Origin: Linnemannia schmuckeri
Lineage: Eukaryota > Mortierellomycota > Mortierellomycetes > Mortierellales > Mortierellaceae
Assembly (NCBI GenBank): GCA_029449235.1
Contig: JANATG010000001.1
Location: forward strand, 372,001-436,000
Length of the DNA stretch: 64,000 nt
Direction of reading: 5' to 3'
A program made the translations under genes and the position numbers. The stretch's first letter is position 1, and every line of letters begins with the position of its first letter. Of the stretch, positions 1 through 12,301 are shown piece by piece. The notes below the pieces were generated by a model that saw nothing but the letters and a program-made list of their open reading frames with translations, searched no databases and was not told the DNA's origin.

Positions 1-857
1 GCCCACATCAAAAATCTTGACCGTTGAATTCTGCCCGGTTCTCATCCGAATTGTAGTCTGACTCTCTCTCTCTCTTCCTTGTCTTGCTCCAATGGCCTCC
101 AATCCATTCACCACCCATTTGACACGCCTCTTCAGCTCACTTTTTCTTCTTCTGGATTCAGCACTTGGCATGGAGTATTGGTCTTTGACCTGAGTTTTTT
201 TGAGCTGATCCTGTTTGTTGTTTGATGCTTTGCGCCCTCTCTCTCCGTATTCATGACGAGTGTATTTCTAAGCCATGATATTCCTATGTCCAGGCAATGC
301 GAGCTAAAATTTCAGGCCCTCTATGTTATCGTCGCTTAATGGGAGGCCAAGCCAAAGATTGGAAGAAAGCAATGAAACGAAGAACGGAGAGAAGAAAGGG
401 GGCTGACCTGACCAGACAAACCCAGCCAGATTCCAAGATCGGGCAGACGAAACGAGATTTGGGGCTGCTCCAAAAAAGACATAAAAAAGAGACAAAGGGA
501 TGAATGGACATGATTGGACGGACTATTTGGTCAGTGTTTGAACCCCATGACGATAGTCCTGGATGAACCTGGACTTTTTTTTTTTTTTTTTTTTTTAATT
601 ATTTCGTTCCTTAGACCTGACGATCCCTAGTTGCCACCGCATTCTTCTGTGCCTTCATCGATTTTTGCGATATCCTATTGCGCGTCGTTTATGGAGTCGC
701 ATCTTTATGTTTTGCATATACGATGTCTTGATGTAAGCATAGGAGGACAAATGCACGCTGCTTACTCCGTCCCCTTCTCATGACTGTCCCGCTCCTTACC
801 TTTACCCCCCTCCTTGTCAAACCAAATGCCATTCTTAGCCATTGCGCTGCGTCTTGG

Positions 858-906
<49 letters not shown>

Positions 907-2952
907 CTGCCCGTGTGCGTGTGTGCTTATGGAACTCCAGCCTCCCCGCCTTCACTTTTGCTCTCTCTCCACTCCATCATCATCATCATCATCCCCCTCC
1001 CCTTCGGCTTAGTCCATGGTCGTTTATGCAAAATAAACAAATATATACACAACCAATCCTTGCACTTTTCCGTGGACAAAAAAAACAGTGCTCGCCAGTC
1101 ATCACATTTCTCTTGTCTGTTGTCGAGTCGAGATGGTCAGATTATTTTCTCGGCTAGGGTATAATTTTTTTTCTGCTCAAAGATTACGGATGGATGATGG
1201 GATGATGGAATGGCTCTCACGCACCCTTGTTTGTCTCCCTTTTGCAGACTTTTTGTCCCTTCCACCCAATCTATCCATCCGCCCGTCCCATTTGTCTTTG
1301 TGTGCTGTTGTGAGCACCATCAATCTTTAGTTATCTTCATATACTTTTTGCGCGTGCGTGGTTCGCGGTGTATGTATGTGTGTGTATTGTAAGTGCCTTT
1401 TGCCCTGTCCCTGGCCGTGCCCATCCAGTCCAGTCTAGTCTAATCCAGTCCTATCCTACCCTATCCTATCCGCGCCGCGCCGCATGGGTCAAAAACTTTC
1501 AAGCGACGAGGCGTAAAACTCGTCTAAAACACACAAGTCTCTGTTTCTTCGCCTCGTACCTCCCTTTTTCCTTAACCCTAAAACATGTTCAGTGCGCTTG
1601 TTTCCTTAAGTCTCTCACTCCTGATCGAACCCCAATCTCTAGAAAACGAAAAAGACTATAGCCCTGAACTCCTTATGCGAGGTGAATATCACAACAAGGC
1701 TTTAGCGTTTTCGAAAAAACATAGAAAAAAAAAAGGTGGTCTTGGTCTTGTCAAGGAGAGCGGGCGAAGACAATGGGTGCATGTGTGTCATGTATGTGTG
1801 TGTGTGGTTGATGAATGATTTGATGATGACCATGCGTAACACACTCCCATAGACGCTCCATCAAATCCATCCATCCCCGTCAAAAAATTGCGTACACTTT
1901 TCTGCGTGTGGCGATGCAACAGAAGACATAAGGTGCAGCCATGAGCCATGTTTTTTATTTATTTTTCGACTGTCGACTCTTCTTTGCGCCTTGCCTTGAG
2001 AGAAGGGGAGAGGAACCAACCTTATCCTTCCAAGATTAGTAACACGCCCTAAAACAGCCTTAGCTGGCCATAATTACCACCCAGACCCGACACTGCTCCC
2101 AGCTATCTATCCAGCACATCGACAAAAGGGGACATATAGTTTTTTTTAACTGTTCATACTTTTTTACGTCCGCCTTGTCTTCACCCCGCCGCCGGGCTTG
2201 CCAGGCCAGCCAGCCGCCCCGCCTCCTCCTGTCCGGCTCTCAAATAACCGACAAACCGCCGTGCCTGCTCCATGACAATGATAAATGAGCAGTCTGACTC
2301 TGTCTCTAACACTGACTCTGGTCGGGCCTGTTTTGTTTTTGTTTTTATGCTTTAGGTGCATCGCCTCCAGGTTTAAAATTTCGATCGGATGCAGGTCCAC
2401 TTCACTATCTTACACTACCACAACAACAGAGCTCTTCTGGCTCTCAAAACCTATCTTTTTTTTTTTTTTTTTTTTTTTTGTAATTCAATGGCCAAGCCCC
2501 AAAGCTTCGATTTTCGAAACTTCTCATTTCCCAACTGACTGGCCCCTCTCCCTTTGTGCGACACAAAAAAAAGGGCGATAACTTCATCGCCACTCGATGA
2601 TGAAGGCTTAGATTGGGCGCTCAAGAATAGAGAATTAGGCAGGGAGCTGAAAAGGATTTACCGGCATCCGACCATAACCCTTTGTTCGATCGTCTTTTTT
2701 TTTTTTGTCGGATTGAAAATAAAAAAAAATATCTCGCCACGAAAAAAAAGTTTAAAAAAAAACAATTAGCGCCGACAGATATGAGGCGCAAGATTAATAA
2801 TTGGGGGGCCAGAAGAAAGGATATGAAGGAGGCTGTGAAAGGCCAGAAGGGTCTTTACATGTAACCATAGAACTGATACAAAGTAAAGAGACCAAACCAG
2901 ATCAGTAGGTTCACTAATATTAAAAAAGGAGAAGAAATAAAGAAATAAAAAA
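1..2952. other. Gene-poor spacer at left edge
   Basis: I see no convincing coding sequence here. The stretch is AT- and CT-rich with homopolymer runs, notably T22 at 575-596, T47 at 860-906 and T24 at 2456-2479. The short open frames are low complexity (poly-Phe or poly-Lys read from the runs) and lack family motifs. It may be the flank of a gene outside the window. Confidence 0.6.
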
Positions 2953-3228
2953 ATGAGTTGGACTGTTCAGCCTTTGATTTTCCTTATTATTCTTTGGATG
3001 TCTACTGGAATGAAAGACACTAGAACTGAAGTTCAAGGATGGGATTTGATTGCTAAAACAAACAGGGTCTTAAAGAATACAGATACCTTCACTCAGTCCA
3101 TGGAACAGAACAGAGAGCGAAAGTTGAAGGTGGATGATGCCAATGCTCAATACAAGAAGGAGATGGAAGCTGAAGGCAACAGGAAGGGGGCAGAATGGAT
3201 CAGCCGCCTTAAGCCTCCTGGAGCATAA
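2953..3228 (+). CDS. Possible small protein with N-terminal hydrophobic segment
   Basis: This 91-codon open frame starts at an ATG in an A-rich context. Residues 6-19 form one hydrophobic stretch (LIFLIILWMSTG), followed by a charged, Lys/Glu-rich, probably helical C-terminal half ending in SRLKPPGA. It could be a small single-pass or secreted protein, or the last exon of a longer gene. I do not recognise a family. The mixed, non-repetitive composition is unlike the surrounding low-complexity frames, which is the only reason to list it. No splice partner was identified, and it may be chance. Confidence 0.28.
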   Translation: MSWTVQPLIFLIILWMSTGMKDTRTEVQGWDLIAKTNRVLKNTDTFTQSMEQNRERKLKVDDANAQYKKEMEAEGNRKGAEWISRLKPPGA

Positions 3229-6200
3229 ATGAGAAATCAAGGAAAGACTCGGACAGGGCTTAGCAAGTTTTGAGGAGCAATGAAAACAATATGCAAAGCA
3301 TGCAAATATACATACGCGCACAATCCTCCTCCTTGTGTTTGCAACTTCGCATTGTGTTTGCATTTATTGGTTTGTGTTTTTGAAGGAGTTGAATAGTTAA
3401 GGAATAGAGGAATGGTGGAAAGAGCGTGTGTGAGAAAGAAGGTGTGTGTGTGTATACTCTCAGCGTAGGAATGCTACAATAGACTGCGTTCGTGCATGCG
3501 CGTGTGTTGTGCTGCTAACATATCGTAGTAAATCGTAGCTGACGTATCTTGAGCGTACGTAGGCAGGGAGGCAAAAACCTACAAGGCGCGTCGTTCTTTT
3601 CCATTTCCACGAAGCGTAATCGGAGACATGTCTGCTTTGTGTACCTCGGAGAAGCAACTATTCTTCCACTCCTCTGTTTTTTGCCAATCCTTCCTGCCCA
3701 CTCCAATTAGCAAATAAACTCAAAACAAACAATTCTCCGCGCGACTTATTCGAGTGTCTTGGCGTAAACATACCAGACAAAACTCCATGCATCTCCTCCC
3801 TGGATCTATCTATCCCAGTTTTCAAAAACATAAAAAGACAAGCAAGGAGAAGAACAGAGGAAGGGGAGATGGAAAGAGGAGATGCACGTGCGCCGTCCCT
3901 GTACCTTGCTTTGTACTCACAGTCTGTTTACAGTCTGCCCTGCTTTTATTTCCCTTTTCGTGAATTCTACTCTTCTTTTGCTGAGGCAGTGTGGAGGTGA
4001 GCAGTTGAAAGAGGGCGAGTGGATGGGTAGATGTGTGTTGAGAGAAGTGCGGGTAAGCCTTTTTTTTTTTTTTTTTTTTTTTTTGATCAATACCCTATTG
4101 AGAGTACGCCAAACGCCGCGTTGTTATTCTTGGCTTGGCGTAAAGGAAATTGATATGTATGTCTTGTCAAACCAAACTACAGCGGTACTCTTTCCCGCAG
4201 CGCTGCGGGCTGGAAGATCCTCTTTCGAAGCAAAGCCACCCGGAGAGTTTTTTTTCTCTTTTTGTCCTTCGTTTGACCATGTTGGCCACTCATACAACGC
4301 ACCAACCTAAGACTTGATGCAATTGAGTATGCCTCTGGCACGGTAAGCATCACAAAACATTTCTTACCCTCCTTCTGTCCCCCTGTTTCTACTCTCCCCC
4401 TTACCTCCCATATCTCTCTCGTTGTCAGTCCGCAATTGTGTTTTGCATGGAAATAACGATAAATAAGGGTCTTTTCTCTTTACAAACCTTACAACTAGAA
4501 TAAAATGTGATCCGCAGCTCCACTGGGATGTGCGGATACCATATGCCTTTCTTTTTTGTCACTTGTTCGGCAAGCTCATAAAACCCCGCCTTTGACTATG
4601 TACTTGTACTGTAACAATATTGCTACAGTTACTGTACCATGCCTCACTGCCGACGAGTTTTTTCATCATTATGACCATCATCACACAAATTGTCGACACA
4701 ATATACACCATGTGGAGAGTAGATGTACTGTACTTTTCTTCGGCTTTGTTTATTATTAGCTCCTCTGTCATTCGCCGTCCTTTCCAACATTTGATTTTCG
4801 TTATTGATTCTCTTTGTGGCACATGCCACAGAAAACGAATCCTTCCTTCTTTCTATCCACTGCAATCAAAAAAAAAAATAATCTCCAGTTGAGTAAAGTG
4901 GGTGAGTAAGGGAGTAACGATTTAACAACAAGTGTTGCCATCCACAAATAGATCTCTTTATTCCTACCATCTGTTGCTCTAATTCAAAAACGAACATGCC
5001 ACCCCCACATCTCCTCTCCTCTCTTCTCTCCAACACCCCCTTTTTTATTCCCCTGATGTCAGCTATGTTCTTGCATACTTCGACTTTTTTTTTTACCCCT
5101 TTTTGTATCTGTCCCTTGCTTCACTTGACCTTTTTTTCATCTGCGGAATCTACGTTGATATTTGGCGACATATCTTTTTTTTCAGCCTTGCTGCTTCCAT
5201 AGAGGTGTTTGTAAACTCGTTCCTAGACAACAAGTCACTAAACTGACGGAAAATTCTCTAAACGTGGGTTGGAGCAATAAAAACACACTCACAAAAAAAA
5301 AATATATAAGAAAAATAAGAACTCCATTGGAAACAAACTCGATATCGCCACCCTTCTTTCCCCGCTTGGGTAAAGAAACGCATGGACGGACGAGATGCAA
5401 GGAATAGAAAGGTAAACAAAATAGAAGTTTCGATTCTTTCCCCCCGCAGTTTTCTTTAAGTCGACATATGTATAGGGCATCAGTTGAGCGCTCTCTGTTT
5501 GTTCGCTTCGTAAAACAAATAAAACATGACAAGAAGAAAGGGGAGATCTTCTCCAGATTAAGGACAGATGGGGTCCGTTTGAAATCTTTGAGATGGATCG
5601 TGGATGGATGACAGATGAAAAATGTCGCCTTGAGGGTTTGGTGGCACCTGAACCCAAGCGAGAACCAAAAGAAAAAAAAAAAAAAAGCGCGCAAACAAAG
5701 AAATTTGCTTCCCGGATAAATGGTAAGAATAGGAGAACAGGGGCAGTGGGAGGGGAGCTGAGATAGAGTTATACGCGTTTTTAGAGGCGTAAATGTTCAA
5801 CCAAAGAGCGTTGGTTGAAGTGAGAGAAGATAAAAAGGGTGCCGAACCTCAATACAAGGACTGCTCCGTTTACTTTTCAGAGATTTTATCGCGTGAAGAA
5901 CAACCTTTCTTCACCAGAGCTACGCCCACCGCTTTCGCTCGCATATGAACAGAGTTCTTTCCTCATGCTACACGATACTCGTTTGCTTGACTCCAAAAAT
6001 GGTGCACAAACCAACCAAGCAAGCAAGAGAGCCGCCAGCCAGAGTTAATCAATTGTGTATCTTAGTAGACAAGGTGCCTGCATCAGTTAAGGAAAGGGTG
6101 CTACGTTGGCATCATTTTCGGCAAGGTGCTACTAGAGAAATGAGCGAAATGCGCACTAAAATAAGAAATATGTCATCTCCTTCCGTGTCTCCTCCCTTCG

Positions 6201-7520
6201 GCAGGGCCAAGGAGTCACTCAGTCAAGGTGTGAGCATGAAAAAGAAATGAGAAACCAAAACAAATAAATAAAAAAATGGGAGACCAAGGTCAACCTTGTT
6301 TTTTTTGCAAAAATATTCTCCGGTGGAGTATGACGATTGCACAGTACACGCCACAACGAAGAAAAGAAAGGGGTTCGAGGACGTCAATTGATCGCGGACG
6401 GCGCAATTGCTATTACACTTGTCTGGAGGGCTGGAGAAAGAGACGGACACTTGCGTGGCGAAGGTGTACGTGAGCTAGGTGTTGAGGACGAAGTGAGGGG
6501 AGAGGAGAGCGGAAAGAAAAGGGTAGGAATAAAGAAGGACATCTCTCTTGTTGTTCAGTCTCGAATGTTTCTTCTTTGGAAGCAAGGAACATGAGTAGAG
6601 GCGAGAGGTTATTTGAACTGCCATAGAAAACAAAGAAAAAGATTGTCATGAGTGTGTGGGCGCGCATTGTCCAGCACCCAGTCCATGTTCAGTCCAGTTT
6701 AATCCAGAAGTGAGTCCAGTCAGTCCAGTCCGGTCAGTCGCCACGCAGTTCACGCAGTCAGTCAGTCAGCCAGTCAGCCAGTCAGTCAGTCAGTCAGTCA
6801 GTCAGTCATTCCCCCTTCAATTTTCGATTTCTTGGCCTTTTCTTGGCTCGTCCGCTTTTCGTTTCCTTTTTCCAACTCAATTTAACATACTCACACCCAC
6901 TCTCCGCTGTTATCAATCTCGCAGCACAATTGTCAGATCCATTCCATTTTCGTTGTTTCCAAGCAGAGTAAACAATTCCTCCACCACTGCTTGTCGCGCA
7001 CAATCCACATTTCATTCTTTCATTTGACACTATTCAATCACACAGACTGCATAAATACGGACTCAAAATGGAGATCGTCGCCCTCTTTTCTACTTCTATT
7101 ACACTTCTCGCCTCTACGTTCACTTCTACTTCTACTTTTACTTCTCCATTTTGCATTTTCATCTTCATCATTGGCATCTTCATCATTGCATTCTTCTTGT
7201 ATTTATTATCATTGTTACCTTCGCGACACATTTTGATCTTCTTCATCGCATCAGTTATTACCACCGCCATCTCTACTTCATATTCTTTGTACGTTTCTTT
7301 TATCCACATCATCGCACCTTTCCTTCCTCTTTTACTTCTACTCAACAACCCTCAAAGGCACCTTCGCCAACTTCACCACCGATTGCCCACCTTTCAGTTA
7401 TCTCGGCATCACTTCGTTCCTTTTCTCTCTTCTCCTTCACCTACTCCATACCCTGCATCAATAACTTCCGTCTCCCTTAACAATCATAACGACCATCACA
7501 TCCAGCATACAGATACCATA
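3229..7520. other. Gene-poor spacer and CT-rich leader of the arrestin gene
   Basis: No gene is supported here. The stretch contains a T25 run at 4060-4084, CT-rich blocks, and a CAGT repeat at 6755-6808. The last ~450 bp (7068-7520) stay open in the arrestin frame, but they are pyrimidine-rich and would encode an implausible Phe/Leu/Ser-rich leader, so I read them as 5' UTR. Confidence 0.55.
6755..6808 (+). repeat. CAGT/CAGC tetranucleotide repeat
   Basis: About thirteen consecutive copies of a CAGT-type tetranucleotide are present, with two CAGC variants. They lie about 710 bp upstream of the arrestin start. It is a simple-sequence repeat and likely polymorphic in length. Confidence 0.85.
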
Positions 7521-10503
7521 ATGGGACGACACAGTAATAACTCAACAGACGGTTGGTTTACTATCCAACTCAACGATCCATATATCACCATTCCAGACTC
7601 TTCTTCCTCATCTTCAAGTAACAGCACACCATCAGATGCAGAGCAAGGTCTACTCACCGGCACAGTTCTGATCCGCGTTTCAAAGCCGACTAAGGTCAAA
7701 TCGCTCTCGTTGACATTCGCTGGTATTGCAAGGACCACTTTCTACTTTGACTCCTCAAGGATTCCAGGTGCACGGACGTGTGTTCATAGTGGTGAGTGCC
7801 ATCAAGCTCTTTTTTAACAATTACAACAGGCGATGAGTCTCTCTACCATTTTCCCGCCACACCCGCAGTAATGTTTTCCTCCTATCCTTCCTTCAATGGG
7901 GAAATGTGAATATCCTATCCCTTTTATTGCTTTAATTTTCGATTTGCTCTTTTTGATTCTTTCTCGACAGCCACGAGACAGACCACCAGTTCTAAACCTC
8001 TTCTTTTGATGTGATTGCTGTGCCAGTCTGTGCTTTCTTCTATTTGCCACCCCTTCGCCTCATTCGCCACCCTCTTAACATCCTTTTCGCCCCTCGTCAT
8101 TGTTTCGCGTCAACTACCCTTTTGTCCAACAAAGTTCCTTTGCCATTTTTCTCTTCTATCATGCCGTCCAACAATTGATTCCTTTCCCCTCTCTTCCTTC
8201 CTTTATGCCGACAATGATCTTGTCAGCATGGAAAAAGAAAGGTCAGCAACACCGCTCTTTCCCCAACTCCAGCTCTCTTTTTAAACCCACCTTGTCCTCC
8301 CACGCCCTTTCTCCTCACTACAACGACGACACGAGGTGACCCTGATCTCCTATTCTTGAACTCAGACAAGAGAAAAAGAGCATTGCAATCCATGAGTACA
8401 TTATGTTATTATCTTCCCCGATCGACAGTGCACCGTGAGGGGATTTTTTTTCCTTCATAAGTGACATCATTTGCACTCATCTATTCCAAATGGAGTTTTG
8501 TTGTGAGTCGGGTTCGATAACTTTTTGTGCGCTTTGAGCACCTTTTTGTGCAATGTGGAACCGCACTATCCAACCCTATTTACTCAAGGACCAGAGGACT
8601 CCCTTCTATAAAGAACAATTTGGATGGAAGGGTATATTAGCGCGATATATTTTTCTTAAGGATAAATATGCATAGCTATCGTGAGCAGGGTGCTTTTGGA
8701 TGGTGACCATATTTGTCCTTGACAACTGAAGAGAGCAGAATGAAGGGGTCAAAAGGGGAGGCGATGACAGAGAGGGTAATTCGACCCCCTGGAAGGGGTT
8801 TGTTGTATACTTTTTTATTTTGAGTCCAGCAATGTGTAAGAGATACGCAAACGCCAATTTTTTTGTCTCCCATCTTGAAACCCCGTTACAGACGAGAGGC
8901 ACACAAAGACCTTTTTTGTCAGGGTGCATTGACACACAATCGAGAAACGGGTCCCTGCGGGATGTGTGCTGGTGCCCTGTTTCGTTTCGCGTGTGGGAGT
9001 GACAGAACAAAAACCTATTTATGGACTTCCCTCTTCTCTTCCTCGCTTATTACAAACATATTTGATTGACCTTGAACTTTTTTTTTCTTCTTTGCTTGCT
9101 AATCAAATCAATCAGATAAACACCAGTACGAATGTACACTCATCGAAGAGACAGAACACTTTCTGTCGCCGACTGCAGCCACCGTCCACAACAACAACAA
9201 CAACAGCCACCCACATGTTCTTCCGGCAGGCACTCATAGGTTCGCGTTTACGTTTACCCTCCACGATCGACTCCCCGCCGTCATCTCTTCAAGAGCCGTC
9301 AACATTCAGTACCGCCTCACCGCTTCACTCCAAACGGTGTCCTTCCTCCCCTTCTCATCCCCTCATACCGTTTCAAGGCCCGTCGTACTCCTCCAGCGGG
9401 ATGAATTGCCTTCGGATGACCTCTTCAACACTGCGGTCCTCAGGATTGCGACACAGAAATCGAGTCGGTTGTTGGGTAATGTCAGTATCCCCTGTTCTGT
9501 GATTCCTCAGTCTGGTACGATCCCTTTGATGGTCAACTTGGGTCTCAAGGGTAATGCCTCGTCGGTTACCAAGATTACTATCGAGTTGATGGAACGCATC
9601 CTGGCGGTTGAAGGTGCTGAGGACGAGGAGGATGTGTTGTTGCACGAGCGCTTGGTCACACGACAGAACTGCCCAATCCAGGACTGGCCTAGCTCGACGA
9701 TGGAAGAGCCAGTAGCTATCGCCAAACGACTCATGTTTAAGGTCCCCCAGCTGCCCATCTCCTCATGGTCCTCAACGGAGAATGAGGAGGTCACCTCTTT
9801 GGCAAGTTATCGAGCTGGTCTCGAGAAGGGCCATATCCACGCGTCTGGAGACTACCAGCTAGGATCTTTGTCCAACAGCAGCGACGACAGCAGTGATGGC
9901 GAAGAGAGAAGCTATATCCGTATCCGACACTCGGTCCGGTTCATCTTCCAGATTCGTGGTCTCTCTGACCCATCCACCTCCTCTGGCGCCGATACCATTG
10001 AGACGGAATCGATCCAAAAGGAGACCCATGTCTGGATCATCGGCAACCAAGAGTACCGCGAGGACGAAACCCTTCCTCCCAGCTACTACCGATCCTTCTC
10101 CACCACCCTCGTCGACAGTGACAAGATCCCTGAGATGGACCAGCGTGCGATCGAGGCCCTCCAGGATGACATTCCCGACCTTATTTCTCCACCCTGCTAC
10201 GAGGACTGTCTCGCTCTCCTCACGCCTACCGTCTCTTCTTCTTCGACGGTGGCCGGAAGTTCTGGGGAATGTTCACGGTCGAGTTCGGTATCAAGTTCTC
10301 CAACACTGGCATCGTGGCGTCCTTCTGTCGAGAGCCAAAGGGGTGCCATGATGATGGGCGGTTTGAATGTGAATGTGTCCCACTTCAGTCTAAACGAGAG
10401 CCTTGCGGAGAGTCATGCCAGCCAGGACACGTTTGCGTATGACTTGCAGGCATACACGAATCGGTACTCCCATGCCAGCCCTGTTGTCGTCTTTGCGACC
10501 TAG
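7521..10503 (+). CDS. Arrestin-like (ART/alpha-arrestin) trafficking adaptor
   Basis: This is a two-exon model: 7521-7791 and 9116-10503, giving 552 residues. Donor (GTGAGT) and acceptor (CAATCAG) agree in phase and join a continuous arrestin N-domain. That domain includes TGTVLIRVSKPTKVKSLSL, the YECTLIEE segment and the LPAGTHRFAFTFTL signature strand; an arrestin C-domain follows at about residues 190-400. Two PPxY motifs, PPSY at 411-414 and PPCY at 449-452, are the classic docking sites for the WW domains of Rsp5/NEDD4 ubiquitin ligases. By family knowledge this protein would recruit the ligase to plasma-membrane transporters for endocytosis. The tail is Ser-rich and may be phosphorylated. 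The 1324-bp intron is by far the longest in the window. The start at MGRHSNN was preferred over the upstream in-frame ATG at 7068 because the intervening translation is low complexity. Confidence 0.88.
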
Positions 10504-10964
10504 TCGACTTTTTTTTTTTTTTTCCTTTTTTTTTTTTAAAACTTTCTAGAGAATAAAAAAGATAACAAACACATCGTTTGTGCATTTTGACAGGCTGCCT
10601 TATGCTTTTTTGAATTTTGGGGTTTGTTTTATTTCTTTATTGATACAAATCTCTATACTCCTCTTTGACATATCATGAGTCCTTAAAATTCCTGGATTCG
10701 TATGGAGGAAGGAAGGAGGGAAGGAAGAAGGGAGAGCTGAGATACCCAAGAGAGCAAAGAGAAAGAGAGAAGCGTGTTGACCGCTTTATAGGACCGAGGA
10801 CAACTATGCGAAAGTGTGGAAACCTCCCTTGTTTTATGATTATCCGTCAACCATTGAAAAAGTGTATATTGGGTTACAAAAGCAAGTCACGACCTAGTCT
10901 GAGCAGTCAGAGAAGGGAGGAAAAATGGAACCGACATCGTGATCTGGAACGAAACAATGGCTTG

Positions 10965-10999
<35 letters not shown>

Positions 11000-11125
11000 A
11001 ACGAGTCGCCGGTTATCATGGCTACTAACTGGCTCGCTTATCTTCACCTCACTCAACAAACCAACACACACACTTCCAAAGTTGTCCAGACATATATTAT
11101 TTATATGCCTTTAACGCTTCAATAT
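10504..11125. other. Spacer between convergent genes
   Basis: Shared 3' region of the arrestin gene and the molybdopterin synthase gene. It holds an A33 run at 10965-10997 and AT-rich sequence. I see no gene. Confidence 0.6.
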
Positions 11126-11762
11126 CTATGGCAAGGTATTATTCGCCTTCCACACCTCCCCACCATCGGTCCCATCAGGCCCACCATTCGTATACACTTC
11201 CTTCTTCCAGATAGGCACCTGGACCTTCAACTCATCAATCAACCAATGTACCGCCTCGAGCCCCTGGACGCGATGACCCGATGAGACGGCAATCACAACA
11301 CTCGTCTCCCCGACGGGACAATCGCCAATTTTGTGTACAATCGCCACATGGATCAAGTCATCCCATTTCTGGCGTGCGGCGGTGATCAGCGACTGGATTG
11401 ATTTTTCGGCCATGGGAATGTACGCCTCGTATGCCAGTGTCTTGACCTCCTTGTCTGTTTTGTGGAGAGAGGAAAGGAGAAAAGGAAGAGAATGGTAAGT
11501 TTTTTTTTTTTTTTTTTTCTTGTTTTTGTCCCTGCTCATGCGCAGTCGTGTCGAGTCAAAGGTGAGAAGTAAACGGTCCGTCCTGCAACAGTAAACTAGA
11601 GAGTGGGCGCTTAAGACCAGACCGATTACAACGCATACCTTCAAAGTTGTCGCGTGTGGTGCCAGAGAAGGTTGATATGGCTCCCGCTTTTGGGTCCGCC
11701 ACCGCCTTTGCAATCTCGTCCAGGCTAATGATGTCGCCGGTGATCTTGACAATATCCTTCAT
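11126..11762 (-). CDS. MOCS2B: Molybdopterin synthase catalytic (large) subunit, MoaE family
   Basis: Two exons, 11762-11639 and 11454-11126, give 150 residues, the usual length for the family. The intron (184 bp, GTATGC donor) joins in phase between NFE and DKEV. MoaE hallmarks are in order: GAISTFSGTTRDN (27-39), LAYEAYIPMAEKS (48-60), VHKIGDCPVGE (81-91), GHRVQG (101-106) and ELKVQVPIWKKE (116-127). The His-Arg pair and the two lysines near 118 and 125 correspond to the conserved active-site residues of the family. The enzyme transfers sulfur from the MoaD-type small subunit to cyclic pyranopterin monophosphate in the cytosol, making molybdopterin for nitrate reductase, sulfite oxidase and similar enzymes. 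The start is the first ATG next to the conserved domain; the frame is open upstream but pyrimidine-rich. Confidence 0.93.
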
Positions 11763-12301
11763 TTGCTTGAGGGTTATTTGATGAACGGGTTTGATGATGA
11801 GTTGTTGGTGAGTTTGTGGTCGTGAAAGTCTCGCTTGGCTTGTTGGGGTCCTGAAAGGAGTCCTGGTTGTTGGGTTGTTGAGGAAGTCAAAGAGGTGTGG
11901 TGGAGGAAGGAATGAAAAGAAGAAAGAAAGAAGCGAAGAGCATGCAGATGAGTGAAGTGCAAATAAAGTTTCCGTGAGTGAGAAAATGGGATAAAAAAAA
12001 TGGGTCACAAATTTAGCTGGAGACAAAGTGGAGGGAATGAAATGTGGAGACTGACTGACATATCATCTAGGCACCCAATACCCAGGTCAATCAACGCGCC
12101 TCGAAAAACTACAGATATAACACATCGCCGTAGATTAACTATTGGTTTGCAATGAAGGGTACGCGGACGCAACAGGAAGAACAAGGAGAGGTCTGATATC
12201 GATATTAATCAGGCCTTTCTTTTCACAAAAGAAGACAGTATGTCTCCTCCTGGCTCCTTCCTTCCTGTTCGCAGCGCGGCCAAGCCCTTGGTTTGGTTAT
12301 T
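11763..12301. other. Promoter of MoaE gene and 3' flank of phosphatase gene
   Basis: Both neighbours are on the minus strand. On that strand the first 200 bp upstream of the MoaE start are CT-rich, as in other leaders here. No gene is seen. Confidence 0.5.

Noticed and set aside
689..1164. Overlapping open frames on both strands across the T47 run
   Set aside because: They consist of poly-Phe or poly-Lys read from the homopolymer and have no other protein-like content.
5182..5694. 170-codon minus-strand frame
   Set aside because: Starts with poly-Phe, has AT-driven composition and no motif or splice context; judged chance.
7068..7520. Upstream in-frame extension of the arrestin gene
   Set aside because: The translation is Phe/Ile/Leu/Ser-rich from a pyrimidine tract and does not resemble arrestin N-termini.
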